A stretch of 64,000 bases of DNA from an uncultured Bacteroidales bacterium (GCA_902784585.1 CACZVM010000003.1:124001-188000); one strand, 5' to 3'; counted from the first letter of the stretch, positions 27,484 through 35,640 are shown. Numbers and translations are program-made. Notes: a model not told the origin generated them from the sequence alone.

Positions 27484-28016
27484 CGCGTATAGGATTATTA
27501 AGCGACACACATGGTCTGCTGGACCCGCGCGTACTAGAGCACTTCCGGGACGTAGATGAAATATGGCACGCAGGCGACATCGGCAGCGATGACGTGCTGC
27601 GTCGGCTACGTGAATACAAACCCACTCGGGCAGTCTATGGAAACATGGATAGCGGAGATGTGCGCTACTCGCTGAGTGAGTTCTATCGGTTTAAGGTAGA
27701 AGAGGTGAATGTACTGATGACGCACATAGGCGGCTACCCCGGGCGATATAACCCATGGCTGATTCCATGGTTTAGAAAAAGTCTGGAAGCCAGAATATCC
27801 AATGACAAATCTCAAATGTCCAATGTGATTGACCTCTTTGTCTGCGGGCACAGTCATATACTAAAAGTACAATACGACAACCAGTTTAAATTCCTGACGA
27901 TGAACCCCGGTGCGGCCGGAAAACAAGGTTGGCAACCATGCCAGACTCTACTGCGTTTCTGCATTGACGGAAGTGAGATCAGGGATCTGGAAGTGATAGA
28001 ATTGGACCGAAAATAG
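27480..28016 (+). CDS. Metallophosphoesterase, YfcE/MJ0936 type
   Basis: A 178-residue cytoplasmic phosphodiesterase. The metal-binding motifs are all present: LSDTHG, HAGDIGSDD, YGNMDSGD, THIGG, and CGHSH. The start overlaps the preceding stop (ATGA). Residues about 104-116 (ARISNDKSQMSNVID) contain an insert encoded by CAATGACAAATCTCAAATGT-type repeat words, placed just before the strand leading to CGHSH. Relatives hydrolyse phosphodiesters in vitro; the natural substrate is unknown. A palindrome pair and an orphan promoter follow directly after the stop. Confidence 0.9.
   Translation: MTRIGLLSDTHGLLDPRVLEHFRDVDEIWHAGDIGSDDVLRRLREYKPTRAVYGNMDSGDVRYSLSEFYRFKVEEVNVLMTHIGGYPGRYNPWLIPWFRKSLEARISNDKSQMSNVIDLFVCGHSHILKVQYDNQFKFLTMNPGAAGKQGWQPCQTLLRFCIDGSEIRDLEVIELDRK
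27790..27826 (+). repeat. In-frame repeat in the phosphodiesterase gene
   Basis: ATATCCAATGACAAATCTCA then AATGTCCAATGTG encodes ISNDKSQMSNV. It is built of CCAATG and CAAATG words, is AT-rich against its surroundings and keeps frame. Confidence 0.65.
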
Positions 28017-28017
28017 C

Positions 28018-28061
28018 CATTTTGCAAAGTCGACTTTGCAAAATATGTTATATAACATATA
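28018..28061 (+). repeat. Two adjacent perfect palindromes
   Basis: A 26-bp palindrome with arms ATTTTGCAAAGTC/GACTTTGCAAAAT at 28019-28044 is followed by ATATGTTATATAACATAT (18 bp). They directly precede the orphan promoter at 28068, so they could be operators, a terminator of the upstream operon, or members of the hairpin repeat family. Confidence 0.75.
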
Positions 28062-28067
28062 AAAAAA

Positions 28068-28100
28068 TTTGGTCAGTTCGAAAAAAAGCAGTACCTTTGC
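28068..28100 (+). promoter_or_regulatory. Orphan promoter for a candidate small RNA
   Basis: TTTG at 28068-28071, 20 bp, then TACCTTTGC at 28092-28100: a consensus promoter. It points into a 100-bp space with no reading frame before a convergent gene. Confidence 0.75.
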
Positions 28101-28104
28101 AGCG

Positions 28105-28197
28105 AATTAAGAACAACCAATCTTTTTTGTACCTTAAAGTAAACAGACTAATACCTTAGAAACACAGTCGTCGTGATGACGGCTGTTTCGCTTTTTA
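28105..28197 (+). ncRNA. Candidate small RNA with its own promoter and terminator
   Basis: The space between a consensus promoter and an intrinsic terminator is about 90 nt and has no start codon with a downstream frame. Nothing on the plus strand follows it, as the next gene is convergent. The two repeats of TAATACCTT/TGTACCTTAAAG words are the only sequence feature noticed. It may be a functional sRNA or the remnant leader of a lost gene. Confidence 0.5.
28164..28197 (+). terminator. Intrinsic terminator of the candidate small RNA
   Basis: Stem ACAGTCGTC / GACGGCTGT (one G-U pair), loop GTGAT, followed by TTTCGCTTTTT. The T-run is on the plus strand only, so it belongs to the plus-strand transcript rather than to the convergent gene. 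Confidence 0.7.
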
Positions 28198-28219
28198 TAG
28201 GGGTCTCTTCTTCTGAAAA

Positions 28220-29536
28220 TCAACGGATTACCAATCGTAACGGACGTGAGTCGTCATCTTCGGTCTTGTAGCGCAACAGGACCGGATCATCGGGCTTGGG
28301 CAGTCGCACGCCAAACAGTTCGGTAAATGTAGACAGTCCTTTGTTGTTACGACGTTTGCGTTGCGTGTCACGCACAGCCTGTGCATCCATCGTTTTACCG
28401 CTTTGGAAAGCCGGTATGACGCCCTGCTTGATAGCAAGCACCATTTGTTCGGCCGATGCCACGCGCATCACCTGATCCGCCTCGCGGCTGCATTGGTCGG
28501 CGAACCGCAAGCGGGCACCTTTGCTCATACCAACAGCCAGTCCTTTCCAGGTTGAAGGCGGAGCCTGACGAGTGATCTTGCGCCACAAGGCAGCAGGAAT
28601 TTCTTCGGAGATATAATACGGCTGCTCAGCCGGAACCAATTGAAACTTGAGTTTACGTCCTTTCAGTCGCACACTTTTGGCCAGCGGCAACTGTTCGGGT
28701 TCGTCAGACTGCCGGCTCTGTTGCATCATTGGATCGTTGGGCAGCGTCATAGCCACGCGCATACCTATATAACCGCGACTGGTCTCCGGCGTGTACCAAC
28801 GGCGCACGGATATATGACTATTGGCCACGCAATCGTCGTAACTACCCCCGCGGACAATCTTATAACTGCCAGTGTCGCACACACAGGGATCGGATATCGC
28901 TCCCGACTGGTAGGCACTATACGAGTCCTCACACCATTCAGACACATTACCCGTCATATCGTACAAACCGAGTTCATTCGGCTGACGGCGTGCTACTGGG
29001 TGCGTCCAGTTGCCCGAATTGCTGTTGGTCCAGCCAATGCTGTCGGCCACGTGGCTTCCGGCGAACCGGAAATATTCACTCTTCTCACCGCCACGCGCAG
29101 CATACTCCCACTCTGCCTCTGTGGGCAGGCGGAAGGGCAAGCCGGTAATGCTATCCAGCCGGCGCAAAAACTCATGGCAGTCGTACCAAGTGATGTAACT
29201 GATAGGATTGGTAGGATAGCCGCGCGGCGTGAGTGTCTCACGCTCAGGCATCACACTCCGCCACAACTGGCTGGTCACTTCGGTCTCGGCTATATAGTAC
29301 GGCGAGAGGAACACCAGGTGGACGGGTTTGTCGGTGTAAATATCTTTGTCAGTCTGATCGATCGTACCTCCCATCATAAACGAACCGCCCTCCACGCGAC
29401 GCAAGGTCAGCGGAATTCCGTTGACGTTCAGTACGATGCGTTGCAGTGAATCGGGCACCACAGGCTTGTGACGCTTGGCCATCACAGGCATCGCTGCTAT
29501 AAGAAGCAAAAGGATATATCCGTATTTTCGTAGCAC
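28220..29536 (-). CDS. Secreted SUMF1/formylglycine-generating-enzyme-like protein
   Basis: A 438-residue protein from a GTG start, with a signal peptide (YILLLLIAAMPVMA). Residues about 45-250 form the SUMF1 fold: VEGGSFMMGG, EVTSQLWRSVM, NPISYITWYDCHEFLRRL, FRLPTEAEWEYAARGG, GLYDMTGNVSEWCEDSY, and VRGGSYDDC. It is related to GldJ/GldK-type proteins of the T9SS/gliding machinery by fold, but it has no lipobox and has a C-terminal extension (about 290-438, with KLKFQLVPAEQPYYISEEIP) that looks like a degenerate second copy of the fold. The catalytic Cys pair of true formylglycine generators is not evident, so a structural or binding role is more likely. Confidence 0.8.
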   Translation of the reverse strand: MLRKYGYILLLLIAAMPVMAKRHKPVVPDSLQRIVLNVNGIPLTLRRVEGGSFMMGGTIDQTDKDIYTDKPVHLVFLSPYYIAETEVTSQLWRSVMPERETLTPRGYPTNPISYITWYDCHEFLRRLDSITGLPFRLPTEAEWEYAARGGEKSEYFRFAGSHVADSIGWTNSNSGNWTHPVARRQPNELGLYDMTGNVSEWCEDSYSAYQSGAISDPCVCDTGSYKIVRGGSYDDCVANSHISVRRWYTPETSRGYIGMRVAMTLPNDPMMQQSRQSDEPEQLPLAKSVRLKGRKLKFQLVPAEQPYYISEEIPAALWRKITRQAPPSTWKGLAVGMSKGARLRFADQCSREADQVMRVASAEQMVLAIKQGVIPAFQSGKTMDAQAVRDTQRKRRNNKGLSTFTELFGVRLPKPDDPVLLRYKTEDDDSRPLRLVIR

Positions 29537-29566
29537 GACTCTTTTACAACAATTATCATGCCAAAA

Positions 29567-29599
29567 TTTGCGTATGTCAAAAAAAAGCAGTACTTTTGT
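29567..29599 (+). promoter_or_regulatory. Promoter of the BtuB-like receptor gene
   Basis: TTTG at 29567-29570 followed by CGTATGTCA, 20 bp, then TACTTTTGT at 29591-29599. The ATG follows at 29624. Confidence 0.8.
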
Positions 29600-29623
29600 A
29601 CTTGATTTAAATATTTACGCATT

Positions 29624-31549
29624 ATGACTCATTCGAAGTGGATCCAACAAGGCAAGTGCATCGCCGTCAGTGCGGTGTTTCTGCTATTAGGAACAGGGCG
29701 ATTAGAGGCGGAAGAAAATGAACTAAGTCTGCAGGAGGTGCTGGTAGTGTCGCAGAAGGCGGAAGTATATTCGGAAGCCTACCGGCAAATCAGACAACTC
29801 ACGCATGAAGAAATCAGCAGTTTGCCTATCCGCACCATAGCCGACATCCTGCAATATATACCCGGGGTAGATGTGCGCAGCAGAGGGACAAGCGGAGCAC
29901 AAGCCGACCTGAGCATGCGTGGCGGTACGTTCGACCAGGTACTGGTGTTGCTGAACGGTGTGCCACTCAACGATGCGCAGACAGGTCACTACAGTTTGCA
30001 CATACCTGTCTCCGCTGAACTGATTGAGCGAGTGGAGGTGCTGCAAGGCACATCAGCCAGTCTGATCGGTGCTTTCTCCGGTGCGATTAATATCATTACG
30101 AGGCATGCCGACTTATTCGCAGAGCAAGACAAACACAAAAAGCCGATTGCAAAGGATGTGGCATTGAAGATGACGGCAGGTATGAACGGCTTGGTAACAC
30201 CGGAAGTGGCGGCAACTATCCGATCCGGAGAAACGCAGATCAACCTGAGCGGCGAGTATAGTCGTGCAGAAGGATATTACGCCCCCACTCCTTCGGAGAA
30301 AGAGGCGATCGCTTGCCGCAATAGTGACATGCAGTCGGTCAATCTATATACGCAGGTGCGTTGGCGCGGACTGGATGTACAGGCAGGAGCACAATGGAAA
30401 GATGCGGGTCTGGGTATGGGTTACGGTTTCGGTTCACAAGATCAGTGGGATGCCACTCGCACCGCTTTCGGTGCGGTACGTTACGTCCACCACTGGGGTG
30501 CATGGCGACTGGATGCACAAGCGGCTTATCGCGTTAATCACGATCGCTATGAATGGCATCGAGGGCAAGGACAATACAGCAATCGTCATCTCTTACAAAC
30601 GGCCACTACCGCCCTCTCGGCGCATTATGCTTCGCGCATAGGCACCACCTCATTCGGCATTGGTATCAGGAACGATAACATCCGCTCTACCAACCTCAGA
30701 GACACCAACCGATTGCAGCTCCATTATTTTGCCGAGCAGACCTTCCATTATGCAGGCTTGTCTGCTTCGCTGGGCGTGAACGGGACCTACAACACACAGT
30801 TCGGCTATCACATGGGAGGCGGAGCCACCATCGGGTATGCATTTGCACACAGCCATCATGTGTATGCTAATGCCCACCGTTCGCTGCGCATGCCCACTTT
30901 CACAGACCTCTATTATGATGCGGGCAACCAATTAGGCAACCCGCATCTGAGGCCCGAAGAAGCCTGGCTGTTGGACGTAGGCTGCAAAGGCGAATGGCGG
31001 ATAAGGAACGGCGAAAGAGGCCGGTTGACCTACAGCGCAGATGCTTTCTACCGCTGGGGACGAAACATCATCGACTGGATGTATGTGGAGGAAGATACCA
31101 GACGTCCGTACCATGCGGAGAACCAGCAGCGTGTGAACGCTACAGGCGTGGAGGTGTCGGTGGCGTACCGGCTGAACGAATGGTTGCGGTGCGTGTCGGT
31201 GGATTATGGCTATACGTATCTTGATTTGAACCTAAAGGAGAGCGGTTCACGCTATTTGGACTACCTGAGTCATAAATTGACGATACACCTGGAGCACGGG
31301 ATATACAAAGGGTTCGGTGCCGCATGGACGGTACGTTTTCAGAAACGCGAGGGACAGTATAATAATGCGGATGGCAAGGTACAGGATTACGCCCCCATAT
31401 GGCTGCTTGACGGATCGATCTTCTGGCAGAACAGCCACCTGCGTGTGAGTGCCGATTGTACGAATATGACCAACCGTCATTACTATGATTACGGTGGCAT
31501 CTTACAGCCCGGAGCCTGGGCGAAGATGACTATAACGGCACATATATAG
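29624..31549 (+). CDS. TonB-dependent receptor, BtuB-like
   Basis: A 641-residue outer-membrane receptor with a signal peptide (AVSAVFLLLGTG) and a TonB-box-like segment (LQEVLVVSQ). The plug domain (residues about 55-165: ADILQYIPGVDVRSRGTSGA, SMRGGTFDQVLVLLNGVPLN, GAFSGAINIIT) is followed by a 22-strand barrel. It is shorter than SusC-type receptors and lacks the carboxypeptidase-regulatory domain, resembling vitamin B12 or siderophore receptors. The substrate cannot be fixed from sequence, and no cobalamin riboswitch is evident in its very short leader. It has its own consensus promoter and converges on the FemAB-like gene with a 12-bp gap. Confidence 0.88.
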   Translation: MTHSKWIQQGKCIAVSAVFLLLGTGRLEAEENELSLQEVLVVSQKAEVYSEAYRQIRQLTHEEISSLPIRTIADILQYIPGVDVRSRGTSGAQADLSMRGGTFDQVLVLLNGVPLNDAQTGHYSLHIPVSAELIERVEVLQGTSASLIGAFSGAINIITRHADLFAEQDKHKKPIAKDVALKMTAGMNGLVTPEVAATIRSGETQINLSGEYSRAEGYYAPTPSEKEAIACRNSDMQSVNLYTQVRWRGLDVQAGAQWKDAGLGMGYGFGSQDQWDATRTAFGAVRYVHHWGAWRLDAQAAYRVNHDRYEWHRGQGQYSNRHLLQTATTALSAHYASRIGTTSFGIGIRNDNIRSTNLRDTNRLQLHYFAEQTFHYAGLSASLGVNGTYNTQFGYHMGGGATIGYAFAHSHHVYANAHRSLRMPTFTDLYYDAGNQLGNPHLRPEEAWLLDVGCKGEWRIRNGERGRLTYSADAFYRWGRNIIDWMYVEEDTRRPYHAENQQRVNATGVEVSVAYRLNEWLRCVSVDYGYTYLDLNLKESGSRYLDYLSHKLTIHLEHGIYKGFGAAWTVRFQKREGQYNNADGKVQDYAPIWLLDGSIFWQNSHLRVSADCTNMTNRHYYDYGGILQPGAWAKMTITAHI

Positions 31550-31561
31550 CCCAAGAAGAAG

Positions 31562-32572
31562 TTATCTTTTCAGCAGTCGTACCGCGCATGTGCCTAAATG
31601 GTACAGGCATGGCTGACAGACATGCAGGAAACGTCCGTGCTGCACCATTGTTCCTCCAAACTCACTCTTGAAGTCGCGTACGCCGTACGGTTTATCCGGT
31701 TGGCCTGCTCCCATCATATCGTAGCGCAGGTAGCAGTGCTCGTGCGCATAGATGATTCCAGCCCAAGTAGCCATCACCGAAGGGTACTGGTCTCTGTACG
31801 TCGCATTCATGCCACATTCAAACCACTCGTACACACATCGTTCGCTCATCACCATCATCGTTCCACCGATCACCCGGTGATCATGCTTGACCAGCATAAA
31901 CGTGGCCACTCCCTGGCGATAAGCGTCGAGGAAGAACTCCACGGGCCATAGAGGCGTCTTCACCTTAGTTCGATACAAATGGTCCAGCACCGCGTACCAC
32001 TCGCGTATCTCCTGCTCGGACTGCGCCGGTGCAGTAGTAGCATCTGAGCGGCGCAACTGTCGGCGACGGTTATCGCTCAACCGCCCCTGCATTACCTCGC
32101 GATCGGTACAATCAACGTGGAAGTTGAGGTGTTTCATATAACTGAATCCAGCCTCGATGAAGGCGGACTGCCATTGGCTGTAATCCTCGAAATTGCGGGT
32201 CTCGATGTAGATAGGCTGCCGGTTGAAGGGTTCAGCGTATATGGTGCTTATGACGGCGCGCATCAATGCACTTACCTCTGCGGAAGTGACATCATCGGCC
32301 AATGCGGGGCCGCCTGGGATGATAGCGCGTCGCGTGAAAAACTGTCGTAACCTACTCTTCTCTTTCGTCACATACCCCACGCACACGCCGCGGAGCGTCG
32401 GTAGTCCGTTGACTGCAGACTGTACGCCGACTACAAAAGGAGTCATTCGTTCTTGTTGCGTAGCAAAGAACGTATATGCCTCCGGGGTCTGGAACCACGA
32501 ACCGGTTCGACTGGTTCGGACCAGCCGGCTCCATTCGTCTCGCTCTATGTCGTTGTAGGTTAGTATTTTCAC
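31562..32572 (-). CDS. FemAB/GNAT-type acyltransferase
   Basis: A 336-residue cytoplasmic protein. The FemAB-like pattern is seen in SWFQTPEAYTFF near the N-terminus, a first GNAT-like half, and a second half with WYAVLDHLYRTKVKTPLWP, FMLVKHDHRVIGGTMM and WAGIIYAHEHCYLRYDMMG, ending GVRDFKSEFGGTMVQHGRFL. Such proteins in Bacteroidota transfer aminoacyl or acyl groups, with lipid II cross-bridge or exopolysaccharide modification suggested for relatives. The substrate here is unknown. It has its own promoter, and its gene converges on the BtuB-like receptor. Confidence 0.85.
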   Translation of the reverse strand: MKILTYNDIERDEWSRLVRTSRTGSWFQTPEAYTFFATQQERMTPFVVGVQSAVNGLPTLRGVCVGYVTKEKSRLRQFFTRRAIIPGGPALADDVTSAEVSALMRAVISTIYAEPFNRQPIYIETRNFEDYSQWQSAFIEAGFSYMKHLNFHVDCTDREVMQGRLSDNRRRQLRRSDATTAPAQSEQEIREWYAVLDHLYRTKVKTPLWPVEFFLDAYRQGVATFMLVKHDHRVIGGTMMVMSERCVYEWFECGMNATYRDQYPSVMATWAGIIYAHEHCYLRYDMMGAGQPDKPYGVRDFKSEFGGTMVQHGRFLHVCQPCLYHLGTCAVRLLKR

Positions 32573-32592
32573 TTACTGCGCGAATTAATCGC

Positions 32593-32625
32593 GCAAAGGT
32601 ACTACTTTTTTCTGATATACGCAAG
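32593..32625 (-). promoter_or_regulatory. Promoter of the FemAB-like gene
   Basis: TACCTTTGC at 32593-32601 (-7) and CTTG at 32622-32625 (-33) with 20 bp between. CTTG is followed by CGTATATCA. Confidence 0.8.
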
Positions 32626-32634
32626 TAAATATAC

Positions 32635-32659
32635 AAAAAAAGAGCCCATTAGGACTCTT
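32635..32659 (-). terminator. Terminator after tRNA-His
   Basis: Stem AGAGTCC / GGGCTCT with loop TAAT followed by six or more T on the minus strand, starting a few bases after the tRNA 3' end. Confidence 0.8.
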
Positions 32660-32662
32660 TCG

Positions 32663-32736
32663 GGTGGAATGTGGGGCTCGAACCCACGACACTCGGAACC
32701 ACAATCCGATGCTCTGCCAACTGAGCTAAGACCACC
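32663..32736 (-). tRNA. tRNA-His (GTG anticodon)
   Basis: The cloverleaf can be folded: D-arm GCTC/GAGC, anticodon arm TCGGA-TTGTGGT-TCCGA with GTG at the anticodon, and T-arm GTGGG-TTCGAGC-CCCAC. A G at position -1 opposite C73 is encoded, a histidine identity feature. CCA is not encoded. The acceptor stem GTGGTCT/ATTCCAC has two adjacent pyrimidine mismatches (5-68 and 6-67). It has its own promoter about 100 bp upstream and a terminator directly after it. Confidence 0.93.
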
Positions 32737-32741
32737 ATGCG

Positions 32742-32790
32742 CGAACTACGTTCGCATTTTTTTGATTTGTGATTGGTGATTGGTGATTTA
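32742..32790 (-). repeat. Hairpin plus ATTGGTGATTGGTG words in the tRNA leader
   Basis: A perfect hairpin GCGAAC/GTTCGC with a three-base loop stands next to GATTTGTGATTGGTGATTGG-type words, just upstream of tRNA-His. It has the same composition, AT-rich word plus short hairpin, as other repeat blocks here. Confidence 0.65.
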
Positions 32791-32838
32791 AACCACCCTA
32801 AAACCGACACACAAAAGCCATTCTTTCGAAAAGCGGGT

Positions 32839-32871
32839 GCAAAGGTACTGCTTTTTTTTGAATTGTGCAAA
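32839..32871 (-). promoter_or_regulatory. Promoter upstream of tRNA-His
   Basis: TACCTTTGC at 32839-32847 and TTTG at 32868-32871 with 20 bp between. The -33 box is followed by CACAATTCA, similar to the nrdD promoter. The leader before the tRNA is about 100 nt. Confidence 0.75.
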
Positions 32872-32912
32872 TATTTTTGTAAAAAAATAAAAAAAAACAA
32901 CAAACAGCACCT

Positions 32913-33458
32913 TTACTCGAAATTAGAGCGCCAAAAAGAGGACGTTATATCTTCCCAAGAGTCCCCTACCCGCTTGTAAAGGCGCTGGTTGGTTGTCGGC
33001 GATTTGAGTCCGCCAAGCGACTCAATGTACGGGCCGAGTTTGATATAATCCAATGGAAAAGCCTCTCCCCTGCAATATTCTACGAAAGGCCGCTGAACGT
33101 TCGATTGAGCAGAGCTATTCACCTCTAAAGGGAAGGGAGCCTGCGGGCGGCCGGAGTACCAGGCTGTTTTGATTGGTGATTGGTGATTGGTGATTGGTAA
33201 TTGCTTTATGTATGCGGCGAGGCGGAGGACTTCTTCGGGATCGGCATCGCCGCCCATGAAGCAGACGCAAGTGACCTGAGTGCCATAGCGTGCCAGGAGT
33301 CCGTCAAGCAGGTCGGTGGTAAGCGGTTCGCCAATATCTTCCCAGAGATGCTTGGAGTGGCATCCCGGGCAATGACAAGGACACCCGGAGAGGTTGAGCG
33401 CAAGCGTCACCTCTCCGGGGATCTCTTGGAAAACGATATCGTAGGATGCGACCTTCAA
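32913..33458 (-). CDS. nrdG: Anaerobic ribonucleoside-triphosphate reductase activating protein
   Basis: A 181-residue radical-SAM activase that installs the glycyl radical on NrdD. The iron-sulfur motif CPCHCPGC (CxxxCxxC) lies at residues about 26-33, in GCPCHCPGCHSKHLW. FMGGDADPEEV and the end GPYIESLGGLKSPTTNQRLY match the family. Between VLRLAAYIK and TAWYSGR there is an insert, QLPITNHQSPIK, encoded by ATTGGTGATTGGT repeats. A further segment (FPLEVNSSAQSNVQRPFVEY) before LDYIKLGPYI is longer than in typical NrdG and may be another insert. It follows nrdD with a repeat-filled gap of about 70 bp, so an nrdDG operon is likely. Confidence 0.93.
   Translation of the reverse strand: MKVASYDIVFQEIPGEVTLALNLSGCPCHCPGCHSKHLWEDIGEPLTTDLLDGLLARYGTQVTCVCFMGGDADPEEVLRLAAYIKQLPITNHQSPIKTAWYSGRPQAPFPLEVNSSAQSNVQRPFVEYCRGEAFPLDYIKLGPYIESLGGLKSPTTNQRLYKRVGDSWEDITSSFWRSNFE
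33167..33202 (-). repeat. In-frame ATTGGTGATTGGT repeat in nrdG
   Basis: Four to five copies of GATTGGT/AATTGGT words encode LPITNHQSPI inside NrdG. The same word appears in intergenic gaps at 8700-8800, 10493-10533, 32767-32787 and 45704-45737. Confidence 0.85.
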
Positions 33459-33460
33459 TT

Positions 33461-33528
33461 CACAATTCAGAATTCTTAGCCCCGAAGGGCACGATTATTT
33501 GACAAGGTCAAATTTTCACAATTCACAA
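33461..33528 (-). repeat. Double-hairpin repeat element, copy A
   Basis: A unit of about 55 bp, flanked by CACAATTC and CAGAATTC words, contains GCCCCGAAGGGC (a UUCG-type hairpin on the minus strand) and TTTGAC-AAG-GTCAAA. It fills the nrdD-nrdG gap. Two more copies lie in the nrdD leader. Confidence 0.9.
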
Positions 33529-35628
33529 TTAGCATTTCGGGGCTTTGGTCTTCTCGGCGTAGTAGCGCTGAGCGGCCTCTTTCTGGCGAGCCTCGGAGAA
33601 GTTCGAAACGCGCTTCATATATCCGATGACGCGAGTGAGGTAGTCCACGTTCTTGCTATGGCAGTGAGGACACTCCTTGAGGTAGCGCTTGTCGATGTGA
33701 CCGCAGTCGTTGCAAATCGTGTTGGGGATATTGAAGGTGAAGTAGTTGCATCCTTCGATAGCCGCAACGCGCAGCAGCTGACGGTACTGCTCCTTGGAGA
33801 GGTGTTCCTCGAGGTTGCAGTGCAGCGCCGAACCACCGGTGAGGTGCTCGATGTACTGCTTGCCGTGGAGACGGAACTTATCCAGCACGTTGAGCGACGT
33901 GTCTTCTACTACGTAGAAATAGCTGTTGTAGCAGTCACGCGGTACGACATAGCCGTCCTCGCGGTCCCACTTAGCATGCTTCACGCCCACGTTCTCGGCA
34001 GGGATCATCTCGCAGTTGAACATGACGTCCTTGGTGCGGTACTCCTTGTTCTTCTTCTCGATGATACCAAGTACCTCCTGTACGAAATGTGCGTACTCGG
34101 GGCTGTCCTTGATCTCGAGTCCGAGGAACTCAGCCGCCTCAACGAGACCGTTGACACCGATAGTGAGGTACTGACGGCCGATGTTGATATATCCGGCATC
34201 GAACAGCGGCAGCATGCCCTTCTCCTGGAGATTCTTAAGGTTCTCGTTGTAAGCCATCTGCACTTTGTGCATGAGGTCGACGATGTCCTCGACGTAAGCC
34301 TGATAAGGGATGTTGTTGCGTACGGCGTACTGGATAGCGCGGTTGAGGTTGATAGTGAGCACGGACTTGGAACCCGTGGACACACCACCAGCACCGAGAG
34401 TGTAGCTGAAGCCGTTGTCGGTGATCTCGTTGCGCAGACGACAGCAGCTGGATAGCGAGTCGGCATTGTCGCTGACATAGGTGAAGAACGAGTGGCCGGC
34501 GGCATACATCTCTGCCGTGAAGTCGGCGTACTCCTTATCCTTGATGTCACCGTTCTCGGCCAGCAGAGCCATGGTCTCTACCGGGAAAGTGAGGACGGAA
34601 CGGGTGCGCTCTTCGTTGAACCAGCGCATGAAGCGGCGCTGCAGCCAGTTGAGGCTGTCCCAGTGGGGTTGCTCTCCATTGGGGAAGTAGAAATTGCCGA
34701 AGAGGGACTCGAAATAGTAGCGATCGTAGTAACTGATGTTCCAGAACACCGACTGATAGTTACGTGCGCCGGAAGGCTGGTTGAGGCTGTAAACAACCTG
34801 CTGGAAGAAGTCGCAGATGATGTTGTCGATGGTGCGACGCTTGAGGCCAAGGTCCACCACTTCATCCGCACGCTTGAAATAGTCGTTGCCGTACTCCTGC
34901 TCGATGAAGTAGTTCATATACATAAGGAACTCGGGCGTAGCGCATGCGCCTGAGAGCATGGAGCTGACCATGAAGACCATGTTGATAAATCCGCCGCAGA
35001 AAGACTTGAGATTACGCGGAGGCGTAGCGTTGCCACCGATGGACTTGGTGCCACCGATGAGCCAAGGATACATAGTGATGGAAGCACAGTAGTTGGCGAG
35101 GTTGGTCTCGTCGTTCTTGTAGATGAAGTGCTGGTTGAGCAGGCTCATGTAACGGTCGCTCAACTCCTTGCCGTACATCTGCTTGATACGCTCTGTGAGC
35201 AGACGGCGGTTGAGACGGATGAAGCCCTGCTTAGGCAACTCTCCGATGAGGGTGGCGATGTTCTTGTGCTCCACGTTGGCGTTGGCATCGAATTTCGAAC
35301 CCTCGGCAGCGTTGCTGGCCTGAACATAGTTCATCATGAAGTCCAGACGACGCTGCGTGTCACGATCCTCGCTATGTCCCTGGCGATAGAGAATAAAAGC
35401 TTTGGCCACCTGATAGTAGCCCTCGGCCATCAAAGCTACCTCCACCTGATTTTGAATCTCCTCCACAGTAGCTTCGTTACGTACTCTGAGGTGCGAAAGG
35501 ATAGCACCGAGAGTCTCCTCGGTGGCAAAAGCACCTACTGCTAAGAATGCCTTAGAAATGGCATTTTTGATTTTGTCGATGGTAAAAAGTTCCTTCTTAC
35601 CGTCACGTTTTATGATATAAGTTTCCAT
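33529..35628 (-). CDS. nrdD: Anaerobic ribonucleoside-triphosphate reductase
   Basis: About 699 residues from METYIIKRDGKK; an ATG seven codons earlier is possible but gives a non-family extension. The N-terminal ATP-cone (residues about 1-90) controls activity allosterically. The core includes GGNATPPRNLKSFCGGFINM and RLRNEITDNGFSYTLGAGGV. Near the C-terminus, CNDCGHIDKRYLKECPHC is the zinc site and RVIGYMKRVSNF the glycyl-radical loop. It reduces ribonucleotides without oxygen and needs NrdG. It has a leader of about 270 nt with a structured segment and two copies of a hairpin repeat, and a promoter whose upstream region is duplicated before the gene at 36147-38207. Confidence 0.96.
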   Translation of the reverse strand: METYIIKRDGKKELFTIDKIKNAISKAFLAVGAFATEETLGAILSHLRVRNEATVEEIQNQVEVALMAEGYYQVAKAFILYRQGHSEDRDTQRRLDFMMNYVQASNAAEGSKFDANANVEHKNIATLIGELPKQGFIRLNRRLLTERIKQMYGKELSDRYMSLLNQHFIYKNDETNLANYCASITMYPWLIGGTKSIGGNATPPRNLKSFCGGFINMVFMVSSMLSGACATPEFLMYMNYFIEQEYGNDYFKRADEVVDLGLKRRTIDNIICDFFQQVVYSLNQPSGARNYQSVFWNISYYDRYYFESLFGNFYFPNGEQPHWDSLNWLQRRFMRWFNEERTRSVLTFPVETMALLAENGDIKDKEYADFTAEMYAAGHSFFTYVSDNADSLSSCCRLRNEITDNGFSYTLGAGGVSTGSKSVLTINLNRAIQYAVRNNIPYQAYVEDIVDLMHKVQMAYNENLKNLQEKGMLPLFDAGYINIGRQYLTIGVNGLVEAAEFLGLEIKDSPEYAHFVQEVLGIIEKKNKEYRTKDVMFNCEMIPAENVGVKHAKWDREDGYVVPRDCYNSYFYVVEDTSLNVLDKFRLHGKQYIEHLTGGSALHCNLEEHLSKEQYRQLLRVAAIEGCNYFTFNIPNTICNDCGHIDKRYLKECPHCHSKNVDYLTRVIGYMKRVSNFSEARQKEAAQRYYAEKTKAPKC

Positions 35629-35640
35629 AATATAGGTATT

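Noticed and set aside
28220-29536. GldK or GldJ assignment for the SUMF1-domain protein
   Set aside because: Same fold, but no lipobox, a different C-terminal extension and no porL/porM/porN neighbours.
29536-29624. Cobalamin riboswitch before the BtuB-like receptor
   Set aside because: The promoter leaves a leader of only about 20 nt, too short for a riboswitch.
32649-32903. 84-codon frame over the tRNA
   Set aside because: Translates tRNA-His and its leader; this is a well-known kind of false gene call.
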